Part shown: positions 37,478 through 48,860 of the stretch, piece by piece
Position numbering within the stretch: the first letter of the stretch is position 1
Layout of the letters: every line of letters begins with the position of its first letter
DNA from: Paguma larvata
Taxonomy: Eukaryota > Chordata > Mammalia > Carnivora > Viverridae
Direction of reading: 5' to 3'
NCBI GenBank assembly: GCA_030068075.1
Contig: CM057839.1
Coordinates: 54,960,960-55,024,959, forward strand
DNA: 64,000 bases
Position numbers and translations under genes: made by a program
Notes under the pieces: generated by a model
Databases searched by the model: none
What the model was told of the DNA's origin: nothing
The model's input: the letters and a program-made list of their open reading frames with translations, nothing else

Positions 37478-37956
37478 CTGTGGTCCCCCATTATCCACAG
37501 GGGACACGTTCCAAGACCCACAGTGGATGCCTGAGACCACAGGCAGCACTAAACCCAATCAATACTATGTTTTCCTTTATACACACACAACTATGAAAAA
37601 GTATAATTTATAAATTAGGCACAGTAAGAGACTAGCAACATTAATTAATAATAAAATGGAACAATTATAACAGTATTCTGCAATAAGAGTTATGTGAATG
37701 TGGTCTCTCTCTCTCTCAAGATATCTTATTGTCCTGGACTCACCTTTCTTGTGATGATGTGAGGTGATAAAATGCCTACGTGGTGAGATGAAGTGAGGTG
37801 AATGATGTAGGCAGTGGGATGTAGCTTTAGGCTACGGTTGACCTTTTATGTTCTGATATAATGTCAGAAGGAGGATATTTTTGCTTCTGGATTGCAGTTG
37901 ACCGTGGGTAACTGAAACTGTGGAAAGTGAAACCGTGGATAAGGGGGTCTACCATG
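37478..37956. mobile_element. Complete Tigger/pogo-type non-autonomous DNA transposon
   Basis: 479 bp, both ends present. Left end CTGTGGTCCCCCATTATCCA; right end, reverse complemented, CATGGTAGACCCCCTTATCC. TA dinucleotides flank both ends (37476-37477 and 37957-37958), the pogo/Tigger target-site signature. The interior (GTGATGATGTGAGGTGATAA and others) has no transposase ORF. Mobilised long ago by a Tigger transposase; it is inert now. Confidence 0.8.
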
Positions 37957-38875
37957 TAGGAGAGAACAGTCCTGCAAAGGGAGGAGTCAAGCAAAAGAAG
38001 GTCACCAAGGAAGTTATTGGGGGTTTAGCATGACTGGCCCAGGAGGCGGCCCCTAGAAGAATTTTAGGAAGTGCCAGTGTGGTTGCTTTCCTCGTCAGCT
38101 CTTGTTTCCAGAAGAAAACCCTTGGCGATCTAGGCTCTCCTTGCTATCTTCAGTCACAATGCTCACTTTGTCCCCTTTAGGTCATACAAATACTCTCCAA
38201 CTTCCTAATGCAACAAAATGATTGTGTCTAGAAGCCATTGTGGGTTTGTTTGTATGGGCAGAGATTCCTCCTTATATCACCATCTCCCATCTAGAAAATT
38301 CAGCCTTATAAAGTGAGGAAGGAACTGGATATGTTAGAAAATGGGAAATGGGGCCCTGAAAAGTGAAGTTGCTCCCCAAAGTCTCAAAGTGAGTCAGTCA
38401 TTGGTCTCAACAGAGAAGTAGAGCCTTGAGAATTATACTTCGGTTTAGCCAAGATATGGGAAAAACAGAAGTCAATGAACACTTGAACAATGTAACAGAT
38501 TAAAAAAGAAACCTAGAGATGCAAAACCCATGAAATGTACTTTATATCTTAGATATGTCGATGGAGAGGAAAACAAGACAAGAAGTTTCTTCAGCCACAT
38601 CTTTCAAGAATGGCATAGGCTGTGTAGTTTATACAGCTTTGCCTATTGCTACAACACAAGCTGCCTTTCTCCCAGTCCAAGCCGGCAAAGAGGCATTTCA
38701 AGCATCCCACAAACCTCATCCAAATGCCGACGATCCTGTCTTCCTTTGTGAAATTACGTACATAATTGTATACTGGTAACAAACTAGGAAGCAACATGGT
38801 ATGGTGAAAAGATGGTGAGTTTTCTACACAACTGCTTCTTGCTATGTGTTTTGTACATGTTCCTTATATTAAAAA

Positions 38876-39100
38876 TTTTTTTTTTCAACATTTATTTATT
38901 TCTGAGAGACAGAGCACGAGCGGGGGAGGGGGGCAGAGAGAGAGACACACACACACAGAATCCCAAGCAGGCTCTAGGCTCTGTGCTGATAGGCTGACAG
39001 CAGCGAGCCTGACACCCACGTGGGCTCAAACCCACGAACCACGAGATCATAACCTGAGCTGAAATCAGATGCTTAACCAACTGAGCCACCCAGGTGCCCC
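38876..39100 (-). mobile_element. Feliform CAN SINE (first of a close pair)
   Basis: Minus-strand copy with T-rich tail, GAGAGACAGAGCACGAGCGG, short CA repeat at 38946-38957, and a duplicated GATAGGCTGACAGC in place of the usual single CTGACAGC. Ends CACCCAGGTGCCCC. Confidence 0.92.
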
Positions 39101-39111
39101 TCCTTAAATTT

Positions 39112-39339
39112 GTTTTAAGTTTATTTATTCTGAGAGAGAGAAAGAGAGAAAGAGAGAGAAAAATTGAGCCCATGTGCATGAGTTACGGAGGGGCAGAGAG
39201 TGAAGAAGAGAGAATTCCAAGCAGCCTTCAAACCCAGCACGAGCCTGGCGTGGGGCGGGAACTCGTGAACTTTGAGATCATGATCTGAGCCGAAATCAAG
39301 ACTCGGATGCCTAACTGACTAAGCCAACTAGGTGCGCCT
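39112..39339 (-). mobile_element. Feliform CAN SINE (second of a close pair)
   Basis: Minus-strand copy 11 bp from the previous one, same orientation, with GA-rich expansion (39134-39160) and a degraded head (AAGCCAACTAGGTGCGCC). Older than its neighbour by divergence. Confidence 0.9.
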
Positions 39340-39344
39340 TAAAA

Positions 39345-39475
39345 TTTCTGAGCCTCAGTTTCTTCATATGTAAAAAAGGGATATTAGTAATGCAATTGAC
39401 AGTGCTCACAACATAGGGTTGTATTAGAATTACAGGAGACAAAGGATTTCAATTGTATACAACAGTGCTTGATGA
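39345..39475 (+). repeat. MIR relic
   Basis: TTTCTGAGCCTCAGTTTCTT, CATATGTAAAAAAGGGATAT, GGGTTGTATTAGAATTAC: plus-strand MIR core. Confidence 0.75.
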
Positions 39476-39525
39476 AGGAAGGAAAGAAGAAGGGAAGGAA
39501 GGAAGCAATGAAGGGAGAAATAAAA
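39475..39525 (+). repeat. GGAA-type purine repeat
   Basis: Irregular GAAGGAAGGAAAGAAGAAGG units; low complexity. Confidence 0.7.
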
Positions 39526-40745
39526 AAAGATCTTTTGCAAAATCATCTTGAGGAATAAACCCATTACCACCATAAATTGTATAAAGTATCATGTCACCAC
39601 CTAAAATCCACACTCAATTGTACGTATGTTATACGTGTATCTCTGTGTGTGTAAATCTATATTTCACATCTGTTTTCTATCTTCAAATGACCTTAGTTTG
39701 GCTCGTTTGGGTTCTTTTACCCCATTTCTCATCCAGAGTTCTTGAAGTTGGTTGTAAAAGGTATTGCAGAAGAGCTAGATGACATAAATGAGTAGGCAAC
39801 ACCATTGGTATTGGCTGATCTGAGGTTGAGTGGTCAAGAGGCTCAGTCTTGCCTGAAATACTGACGGTGGAAAGTACCTTCTAACAGTTGAGGAAGTGCG
39901 GCCAGAGTGGGAAAATGTACAGCAATCATAAGAAAACCCTGACCACATTTACCATGAGTCACAAAAAGAAACGAGGTCTGTGAGTATCTGTGATAAGGAC
40001 CATCGGGCAATGCCTCCTTAGTTGCAGGTGTGCGGGGGGCTGATTCTGTAAGCCCGTGCTCTACTTCTGTCTGCTCTCCACTCCCTCATTCTCCGGGCAT
40101 TTTCTCTAGGAAACAGTACTTCTCCTATTTTATGGATGAGGAAACGAAGACTCGCTCAGGCCCCACACTTAGCAAAAGGCCGAAATATGCTTCAAATTTG
40201 CCTCGAAAATTGGCTCTCCCCTCTGTATGTCATACCTGTGTGTTTCATGCGCAGACACTACAGACAGACTCAAACTTTAAAAAACTGAAATTATAGGCAG
40301 CATTAAATACATTCTATATTATATACATTCTATATGATCACACAGATTAAGTGTCCCAGTTGCCTTTCTCTGTGGTTCTAGGAAAGAAACATAGGATCAA
40401 GGATATTTGGATGAAAAAAAAATCTTAATTTGAAAGATAATAAGAGAAGAGAAAAATCTGAAAATTTTCTCAATGGTGGTCGTAATGTTCTATCTTTCTA
40501 AAGGGATTTTTTTTTATGTTTATAAAGCATTGGAAAGGACAGGGAAAGTCCATTTCACATTCTTAAGATGAAGGGGGCTCGATAATGCCTAACGGCATTG
40601 CCGTGGCTCATTTTGGTCTTACTTTCACTTTGTGTGTATTGCCCAGGTTTCTCCCTAAAGGCTCCCCTCCCCCCAGTGAAAATAATGTCAAGGAGGTGTA
40701 GAGGACTCACATTTTAAAATGTTACCCCAGAGATTCAAATTTCAT

Positions 40746-40955
40746 TGGGGCGCTTGGATGGCTCAGTCGGTTAGGCGTCCAACTAAGTTTAGGTCATGAT
40801 CTCACAGTTCGTGGGTTCGAGCCCCGCATCGGGCTCTGTGCTGACAGCTCAGAGCCTGAAGCCTGCTTCAGATTCTGTGTCTTCCTCGCTCTCTGCCCCT
40901 CCCCCACTCAGGCTCTGTCTCTCTTTCTCAAAAATTATAACATTAAAAAAAAATT
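40746..40955 (+). mobile_element. Feliform CAN SINE
   Basis: GGGGCGCTTGGATGGCTCAG head, strong B box GGTTCGAGCCCCGCATC, tail with AAAATTATAACATTAAAAA. Target duplication not resolved. Confidence 0.92.
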
Positions 40956-41332
40956 AAAATGCTACACTGGAAGTTAACAAAGATGCAATTCTAATTCTAA
41001 ATTTTGCCAGAAAAAAGGGAAGAAGATGCAAATTTTATACACATGCATTTGTGCATCTCTTTACTTCCTGTATTTGGATACACAGCTTAGATAAATATTG
41101 GTGCTGACTACCGGCAGAGGGATCAGCACGCAGGGTGTTGTTTAAATGCAAAGTAATTATTCCATTAATTCACTCCCCTCCTGAAAGTACTACCAGAGAG
41201 AAAAGGAAAACAAATTATCCGGAGACTGCAATTCACATGCATAATTAATTCGCCGGCAGAATTTGGTGTCTTGGCTTTTCTGCCCGTGGAGAACATAATC
41301 TCTTTTCCCTTTTAGTTCAGCCACTAAGAAAG

Positions 41333-41334
<2 letters not shown>

Positions 41335-41377
<43 letters not shown>

Positions 41378-41467
41378 TGTGAGAGAGAGAGAGAGACAGA
41401 CAGACAGAGACAGTGAGAGAGAGACAGACAGAGACAGAGATAAGACAGAGACAGATAAGACAGAGAG
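41335..41467 (+). repeat. Compound microsatellite (TG)n-(GA)n-(CAGA)n
   Basis: About 20 TG units (41335-41375), then GAGAGA and CAGACAGA/GATAAGACAGA units to 41467. Length is probably variable between individuals. It creates a chance ORF of Cys-Val and Arg-Glu repeats, which is not a gene. Confidence 0.93.
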
Positions 41468-42000
41468 CGTCCCCTGGCTATGCAAGTGCTGCTGGACTAA
41501 AACAGACTCAGTGTTGCAACCACAGGACTGTGGTTGTGCTAGTTCCTCAATTTAACATTTTAGCTTTTCCTTCCACTAGAAAAAACCAAATGACCATATT
41601 TGAGAAACAAGCCTCCTTATAACTTATAAGCGTGGCTCTGAAGTCGAGCAAAACTTATTTTAAGTCCGTAAGTGGGTCACTTTTTATGTCTATTTTTCAA
41701 CTCACAATTAAAACAACCTTGCATTCTTTCACAGTTCTTAGGACACCTCTATTTGGCCATTACTGTAGAATTATAGCTATGTGTGTTTCAGTGTAAATAC
41801 TAAATCGTTCAATTAATTGTGTCTATCAGTCACAACAGACAAAAATGTGACTAAAACTTGACTAAAAGTATTCCAACCTTTTAAGACTGAGAACTTTTCA
41901 AAGCTTTTGAGGACGGAAATCATATATTGTGACCCAGGCAGAGATCTACAAATTGGTAAAAACTAAATAGTCAAGTGCAGAGAGGTACTGGGTAAATACT

Positions 42001-42058
42001 GATGGTGATGGTGATGGTGATGGTGATGGTGATGGTGATGGTGATGGTGATGGTGATG
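42001..42058 (+). repeat. GATGGT hexanucleotide repeat
   Basis: About 9.5 uninterrupted GATGGT units, followed by a GAAGGAGAAAAAGAAGG purine tract. No imperfect unit is seen, so it is a young or actively slipping repeat. The Pro-Ser run it would encode on the minus strand is chance. Confidence 0.95.
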
Positions 42059-43023
42059 AAGGAGAAAAAGAAGGAAAAGAAGAAGAGGAGGAATCTTTTT
42101 GACAAGAGGAATTAGAATACAGATACATTTATTTGGGATAAATTATGATTATTTGAGCTCAACTCAAGAGCTTCGGTATAAATAAGCACCATGGTCTGTT
42201 GCCTGTTTATTCCAGAAGAATATTATTTCTCCTGGAATTCAGCAGTTATATAAAAAACTGAGACAAAGTAAAAAAAAAAAAAACAAAACATTTGGATGGA
42301 TTCACTTCCTTCACATATGAAGATAACACCAGTAACCACCTCACAGGATCGTAGTGGTGACTACATGCATCAGGATGGTTAAAACACATACAAAAAATAC
42401 TCAGTCCCAGGCGAGTAGGACATGAGTATTAGCTATTATTATCAGGGTGATAAACTGAAGTTCTTTCTTCCCCCCTCTGCTGCTTGCTGCATCTTACAAG
42501 ATGGAGAGATGATGAAATGACTGGGAAGCCTGATGTAATCACTGAAACTTGGCAACCCAAGACAACGGGGACAGTCAATAGTTTAAGGAAGTGGATTCAG
42601 AAGGGAACTGAGGGCAGCCACGGGAGATGCCATCTGGGCTGCCCGGTGACCGTCCACAGCGACTGTAGGCTGATGCCCCTAAAAAATGTGAACATCTAAT
42701 CTGGTGGTAACTTCTCAGAACTTCAAAAGGAAAATAGTGTGAAACATGAACACTTGTGATTTAAGCGTCTTGCCATCTGGCAAAAAGGGGCAACGTGAAA
42801 CTCTTGGAACCTGCTGACACCGGTTAGTTGGACATTTTGGCGCAGCTCTAATGCTAATTTTTATGCCTGCAGGGTTCAGTACGCGGAAGGCATAGGATCA
42901 TTTTGGTTGATGATTTCTGTGAGTTGGGAAACTAGCTGACAAAAAGCCCTAAAGAAACAATTAGATTCATATAAATAATGTTATTCTGCTACAAAAATCA
43001 TTTTTTAATCATAAAGTCTGGCG

Positions 43024-43216
43024 CGTTGGGGTACCTGGGTGGTTCAGTTGGTTCAGTGCCCTACTTCAGCTCAGGTCATGATCTCACGGTTCGTGGGTTC
43101 GAGCCCTGCATCAAGATGGAGCCTGCTTCCGATTCTGTGTCTCCCTCTCTGTCTGCCCCTCTCCCATTCACACTCTGTCCTTCTCTCTCTCAAAAATAAA
43201 TAAACATTAAAAAAAA
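43024..43216 (+). mobile_element. Feliform CAN SINE with internal deletion
   Basis: Target duplication ATAAAGTCTGG(C/T)GC at 43011-43023 and 43217-43230. The usual GCTCTGTGCTGACAGCTCAG segment is missing between GAGCCCTGCATC and GGAGCCTGCTTCC, a small internal deletion. Confidence 0.92.
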
Positions 43217-44854
43217 ATAAAGTCTGGTGCCTTTACAATCTTACTCTATGAATTTTACTCTTCATTAATACAGTCTTCTGAGAAGGTTTCTTAATTTTAT
43301 TTCGCCTAGACTGATATCAAAATTTGTCTGCCCTCTCTTCTGTATATGGAGGGTCTTTATTCTTTACATAATGAGAATAAGTTGACTTAAGAACTTTCTA
43401 GAATAACCCAGAGTAACTAAGCAAAAGTTAATAATATCTGTTCTTATGTTCCTTGTCATCAAAGAAACCTACTGTGAAGTACAATAGTTTCAGTAAGTGT
43501 AGCTAAGTTTGAGGTCAATGAACGTGTTTAGACCAAAATAATAAGACTGTAATTTTGCCTGTTTGTGACGGTCACTGGGCAATTTCCTAAATACCTTCAA
43601 CTCAACGTCCATTCAGTGCTTTGAGACTACAATGAAGAATAGTGCTTTGGCAAAGAGAAAGCACGGTAGAATGCAAAATACGGTATGATTACTGCATTTT
43701 CTTTCACAGCCATCACTGGGGGAACTCGGTAAATAATAAGTTAATAAGCGAAATCAAAGAAAAGATTTCCATGCATCTCTAAAGAGCTGAGGGACAATAC
43801 TTGTGACAATTTTCAATTCGATAAATATCATTACTGCCTACCATGTGCTGGGAGAGCTAGAGAAGGAGCTCAGGCTGTCAGCAAACGAGAACTTGAAACT
43901 CAAACAATTATGATTCCTGCTATACTTACTCTAAGATCAAAGCATTAAGCAGACACACACAGAAGAAACCGTTAGCGGAGGCAAGGAAGATGGCGGAAGG
44001 ATTCCATAGGGAAGACCTCCAAAAGGACTCATTTCTTGAAGTGAGTCTTGAAAACTGACTGTAAGTTTTATAAATAAGAAAGCAATTGGAACAACAGTGG
44101 GAGGAAAAAGAAGTGAAAGCATGGATCTTCTGGCAGCTTGTGGTCTTGTGTGCCCAGAACGTGGGCAAGTGAGGGGGGGTGAGAGGATGGAGGACAGCCA
44201 GAGCAGAAGGAAGTGACAAGAAATAAGGTTGGGGAAGTGGTTGAGGCAAGTTTGTGAAGGCATACAATTCTTTAGTAAAATTATACATTAATTGAAAGAA
44301 GATACTTCTTCATTCTATTATTATATGAAACCCATAATGATATCTGTTACTTATAAAGATAAAAAAAAGCTTCTGGGCTTATTGCAGATTTTTTCTTCTC
44401 TTTCTCTCTTTCTCCCCCTCCTTCCCTTAAAATTATGAGCGCCAAGAACTCTGCAGTCAGCTTCAGAAATAAAAGCTTCTAATGACCTACCTCTGGGGGA
44501 AAATACACTGGTGGGGAAGAGGGGATCTAGAAGAGACAGATGCTTATAGAGAAGCAAGACTGAGCTGGAAATCGTGACTATCCCCTATCCCTCGACCCCT
44601 CTCAACCCCAGCGACAGTGGGCCAGTTCCTTCCATGGTGAGCCCACTCCTCATGTCTAAGGGCATTACGTGAGATAATGCATAAAGAGTGGCTGCATGTC
44701 GTAAGTACGTATAAATATTACAATATAATAATATTGTTATCACTTGTCTTGTCCCTTCTAAGTAGGTCATTTTGAATGGGACTTTACTTGTTGGCCTCCC
44801 CTACCTCACAGGGACCAGAAGAAGATTTACGAATGATATTAAAATACTGAAATT

Positions 44855-44927
44855 CTGGGTGCTGTATGAAAACCAATTTGACAATAAATTACATTAAAAG
44901 ATAAATAAAATTACATTAAAAATAAAA
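44855..44927 (+). mobile_element. Very short 5'-truncated L1 insertion
   Basis: Only about 73 bp: GAAAACCAATTTGACAATAA, the typical carnivore L1 3' end, plus an A-rich tail. It is flanked by target duplications TAAAATACTGAAATT (44840-44854) and TAAAATACTAAAATT (44928-44942), one mismatch. Confidence 0.7.
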
Positions 44928-46316
44928 TAAAATACTAAAATTGTTTCCCAAGTTACTGATTGTTTCAAGGTATATTTTATGAGTTAAAGGAAATAAAACT
45001 TAAGATGTGACCAAGAGAAGCATCCTTGAGATAGCTCATGAAATGTCCCACCATAACAGTGCTTGATCAAAGGACAAGACCCAGAAGATTCTTCCCTGAT
45101 GCTACTGGGGATGAGCTAGTCTGAAAAGAAATGGATGTTTTATAACATATCAGGTTGACACTTTAACAGTCTATGCTTGATTTAAATCAAGAGACTTTTC
45201 TCCCTACTTTGAATTAACTTTTTCATATTCCATTTTAATTCCTTCGAAAGTAAGGAAAAGACTGACACACCTTCGCATCCTAATTTAGTTTGTTCTCATT
45301 AATATTTTTACTGGAAAGAAGATAGAGCATTGTTTTTAATTTGTTCTTTTCTGGGGTTCAGGTCCTCCTCCCCCACATTTTTGCTAGTTTAAAACCACTC
45401 GCGAGAGATGTGTAAAACATTATTGATGGCCACATTTTGTGACTTTCAGAAATTCACATTTATAGGTAAATGGCTAATTCCATTCAAATTTGCCTGTGCG
45501 GAAGGTTCTTTGAAATGTTTTATTTAACAGAAACCAATGATGATAAATTTATGTAAATTCAAAACTAAGACATGGCGAATAAACCAGCTTTGCTGACTGA
45601 CAAGTTTTTTGAAGAGTTGCCCGGGGGGAAATAACTTCAAACCATGAGTTGCTATCCTTGAATAAGAAAAACTGAGTTTTGATAAGTATCCTGATAAATT
45701 AAGCCATTTCCACTCTGAATGGCTTTTATGTTTATCATCTGTCAATGGTTGTTAGTACTGTTGGATAATGATAAGTAAATGAAGGCCGATGCTACAAGAT
45801 TTTAAGTCTCTGTTTCGACAGAGTAAATACCCCATGTCGACTTGATCAGAATTTCTGATGCACACAGAAGCCTTTCAACCAGAACTTAATGGCCATTTGT
45901 TTGGTCGTCAGCCTAAGCAATAGTTCAGGCAATTCTGCAAAAACAGTACAATTAAGCCACACAAATTGCTTTTATTTTTAGAGAATAAATGAAGAAAAGG
46001 CGCCTCTGATTCCTTGCGGTTATTAGGCACACCCATTAAAACCACTGGCGCCAAAGTCACTCAAATAACCAGTAACACGCTCAGTAACAGATGTGAATAT
46101 ATCCACTCAAGGACTGTAAAGAAACTTTTTAGAAAAACAGAACCACGGGAGCTAAAATTAAACTACTCCCACCAGGCCAATGAGCAACACAATCTACATG
46201 ATCAATACCCACTTTCCTGAAAACGTTTTAAAGTAGATCAGATCACAGTAAATAGCCTCCCTGAAATAAAGCATGAGAAATAATCAAAACATGGTTTGGT
46301 TTAAAAGGGAAAAAAA

Positions 46317-46525
46317 AGGGGCGCCTGGGTGGCTCAGTCGGCTTAGGGTCTGACTTCGGTTCAGGTCAGGATCTCACCGCTCGTGAGTTCGAGCCCCGCA
46401 TCGGGCTCTGTGCTGACAGCTCAGATTCTGTGTCTCCCTCTCTCTCTGCCCCTACCCCACTCACGCTCTGTCTCCCTCTCTCAAAAATAAACATAAAAAA
46501 ATTTTTAAAAATTAAACTAAAATTT
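46317..46525 (+). mobile_element. Feliform CAN SINE near candidate LCP1 exon 1
   Basis: GGGGCGCCTGGGTGGCTCAG head; deletion of the AGCCTGGAGCCTGCTTC segment; A-rich tail. Flanked by TTAAAAGGGAAAAAAA and TTAAAGAAGGGAAAAAAA. It lies about 280 bp downstream of the candidate exon 1 donor. Confidence 0.92.
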
Positions 46526-46804
46526 TAAAGAAGGGAAAAAAAGCTTTGGGGGTGTGAACTGTGGATGACTGGAGAAGAAGCCACCCCACAGAACTGAGGG
46601 GTCTGACTCTGGGCAGCCACCTGAGGCGGCTGCAGCTTGGCTGGGCAGTTAAACGGTGACATGGCTCACATAGAGCTCGAGTGACAGGTGCTTCAGATCT
46701 CGGTCCCCTGAAGGCGAAACCCACAACCCACAGAAACAGAGCCGCCCAACAAGGAAAACAACATAAGCGCTCAGAAATGACAAAAAGACATTCAGAAAAT
46801 TTAC

Positions 46805-46935
46805 CTTGTTGAAAAACGGTCCTCAGTGGTACTGGCGTGTGACCGGCCCAGAAACTCCCTTCTTTCCGATCTGTAGAACAACTTTGTCAACCCCGGGTGT
46901 CGGTCACAAGGCAGGAAGTGACTAGAATGACAAAT
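46805..46935 (-). other. LCP1: Candidate LCP1 exon 1 (5' UTR, non-coding)
   Basis: Read on the minus strand, the block ends in CAACAAG followed by a good donor (gtaaat) at 46804. It lies about 25-35 bp downstream of a TATA-like TTATAAAG, so transcription would start near 46935; that end is approximate. Human LCP1 is known to have a non-coding first exon about 20-odd kb upstream of the ATG exon, and the 20.7 kb gap here agrees. No ORF begins in it that would join to exon 2. An alternative is that only the part after an internal ttctacag acceptor-like site (about 46876) is an exon. Placement is inferred; only transcript data would settle it. Confidence 0.55.
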
Positions 46936-47075
46936 CATCAGGCAGGAAAGAAATAGATTTTGTCTTTATAAGGACATTGTACCTAACTTTTTTTTTTTCA
47001 TCTCCTCCCTGACAAGAATCACCTGACGGAACAGGTCAGAAAATGTCGTTACCGCTTCCTTTTTATAAGCATTTC
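46936..47075 (-). promoter_or_regulatory. LCP1: Candidate LCP1 promoter
   Basis: On the minus strand there is a TATA-like TTATAAAG at 46964-46971. A purine-rich PU-box-like AAAAAGGAAG lies at about 47055-47064, next to a second TATA-like stretch GCTTATAAAA (47061-47070). An ETS core (CACTTCCTG on the minus strand) lies at 46912-46920, just inside the proposed first exon. ETS/PU.1 sites near the start are typical of myeloid and lymphoid genes. The region is not a CpG island, which fits a tissue-restricted gene. Motifs are seen; function is inferred. Confidence 0.45.
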
Positions 47076-47641
47076 TCTCTCTCCTTCCCTTTCTTCTCTA
47101 GCTGTCTCGTAAGCTCTGGGCTACTTAAACCTGTCTGATTTCAGATAACAAGACAAGGTCAGCCTGCTACCTTTACCACTTGCTCTGACCCCGCTTGCAA
47201 ACGCAAGCCCCAGGTGCCTGGCTACTTACAGCAAAGACAAACAAACGATTAGTTTTTCCTGAAGTAGCCAAGGGAGAAGGTGGAAATCCACCTGAAACCA
47301 ACTAAAAGGGATTTCCTTGGGAGAGCCCCGCCCCAGCCGAAACCTAACCTCTCTTAAGCGTCCCTGAACAAGGATCTGGAGCAAACAAAACAAAATGGTC
47401 TCTTTAAGGGGAAGGACCTAAAAAGAAAGGCCACTATATTATTTACTCACTTTTATTTATAGCACATCTATGTGCTAGGGATCTCTTTAACCCAATTAAA
47501 GATTTCAATTATTCAGACGTTTCCTATAAAGAGCACCAGTAGGTCACACGGGCAGCTGCCATAGTTAAATGGGTAGCTGAATTCCTACATACAGACCAGA
47601 TTTATTTTTTGAACGCAGGTTTGGTAACATCAGCAAGAGAA

Positions 47642-47663
47642 TTAAAAAAAAAAAAAAAAAAAG
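47642..47663 (+). repeat. Poly-A tract
   Basis: About 20 As after AGAGAATT, no recognisable retroposon body before it. Confidence 0.7.
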
Positions 47664-48559
47664 CTCTATTCTACTCTATTCTATGTCTAAACCCTGGATT
47701 ATTGTCTTGGGGGCAAATTCCCATTTTCGAAAGTAGGTGCTCCAGTGCTCATGGCCTCACAGAGGCCGCGAAGCTTGTGTAGTGTCCTGAGTAATGTTAA
47801 CTAAACGTGAAGTATAATCTCCACGTTGCCCCCAAACTGTGGATGGCTCCAGCGGTCAGCTACTGAGGAATGAGGATATATCGCGGTGCTTCGGTCTGAC
47901 AGTGAGTTGACGATGCTCGATCATTCTACAAGCTTCTGTAGTCGCTAGGGGCCCGGAACCCCACCAGTGGGCACTCTGGTTGGGGAGCTGCCCTTATATA
48001 TCTTTTCTCCTCTAGAAAGTTCCTGCTTCCAACCTCAAATGTTACACCAAGCTGTTTCTAGTTTATCAGCCAGTGGTGTGGCAAGTTCTTGGTCAGAAGC
48101 ACACAGAGCCTTCTTGAAGAAGAGGGTGGGCAGAGTAATGGGAAGAGATGGTGGAGATTCTGTCCATTTGAGAAGTGGTTCACCTCCAGAGTCCTCTAGT
48201 GACTTCCGAGGAAGACTGGGAGGGTGAATCAGACCCCGTTTGCTCCATTTCATAATTACCCCCAAGTCATAGATTGCAGAGGGGTTTTAAGCAGCACCTA
48301 AATTCTTTTGGGACACCAAAGAAACACCTATGCAGCATTGTGACAGTACCGGACACACTACAAAGCAGCCAAATGCCGGTGGTTCCTACTCTGGTGGGAA
48401 TAATCACCATTCTGGGCCCTGCAGGCAGGATTCTCTAGATAATGTCCTGATGGTTTAAGGATGAAAAAAATGTGAAATATGATGAATGGAACGAAAACGA
48501 TCCAACAGAACCATATCATAAAGGGGAACAGAGACTCTCATTTACCTGGGAGAAGGAAA

Positions 48560-48860
48560 GCAGCAACATCCTGTGTCTACTGGTGCCTGGTCATCGGAGA
48601 TCTGAAGAATCTGTAAGGATGAGCAAGACACGCTTGGGCATTGGCGCAACAGAGCCTTTGCCTGCCTGCTTGTGGGCACTGGTGATTCAGAAACGAGCAC
48701 GACACAACCGCTGCTCTCAAAGAGCACATAGTTTAGTAGGGGAGAAAAACGAGTAAGTAAATAAAAGCCATCGGTTAGGAAAAGGGGTGAAAGGGCTGTG
48801 AAACGCTGAGGCGGATGTAGATGTGAGCGGAGCGGCCGCATGAAGACAGTGAAACACACG
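48560..48860 (-). repeat. L2-like relic
   Basis: Weak antisense match to the L2 3' region: TGATTCAGAAACGAGCACG, CTCTCAAAGAGCACATAGTT, TAGGGGAGAAAAACGAGTAA. Confidence 0.4.

Larger units (their letters stand above)
26056..46804 (-). other. LCP1: LCP1 intron 1 (if exon 1 placement is right)
   Basis: About 20.7 kb. It holds an MLT1-like LTR (26195-26725), eight SINEs (27249, 27863, 33073, 36198, 38876, 39112, 40746, 43024) plus one at 46317, an L1 3' relic (30735-31345), a Tigger-type element (37478-37956), MIRs, a 73-bp L1 scrap at 44855, and microsatellites at 41335 and 42001. No coding exon was found. The stretches 29500-30700, 31350-32700, 34100-36190 and 45000-46300 show nothing I can name. 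Confidence 0.6.

Noticed and set aside
41337..41555. ORF of Cys-Val then Arg-Glu repeats
   Set aside because: Pure translation of a TG/GA microsatellite.
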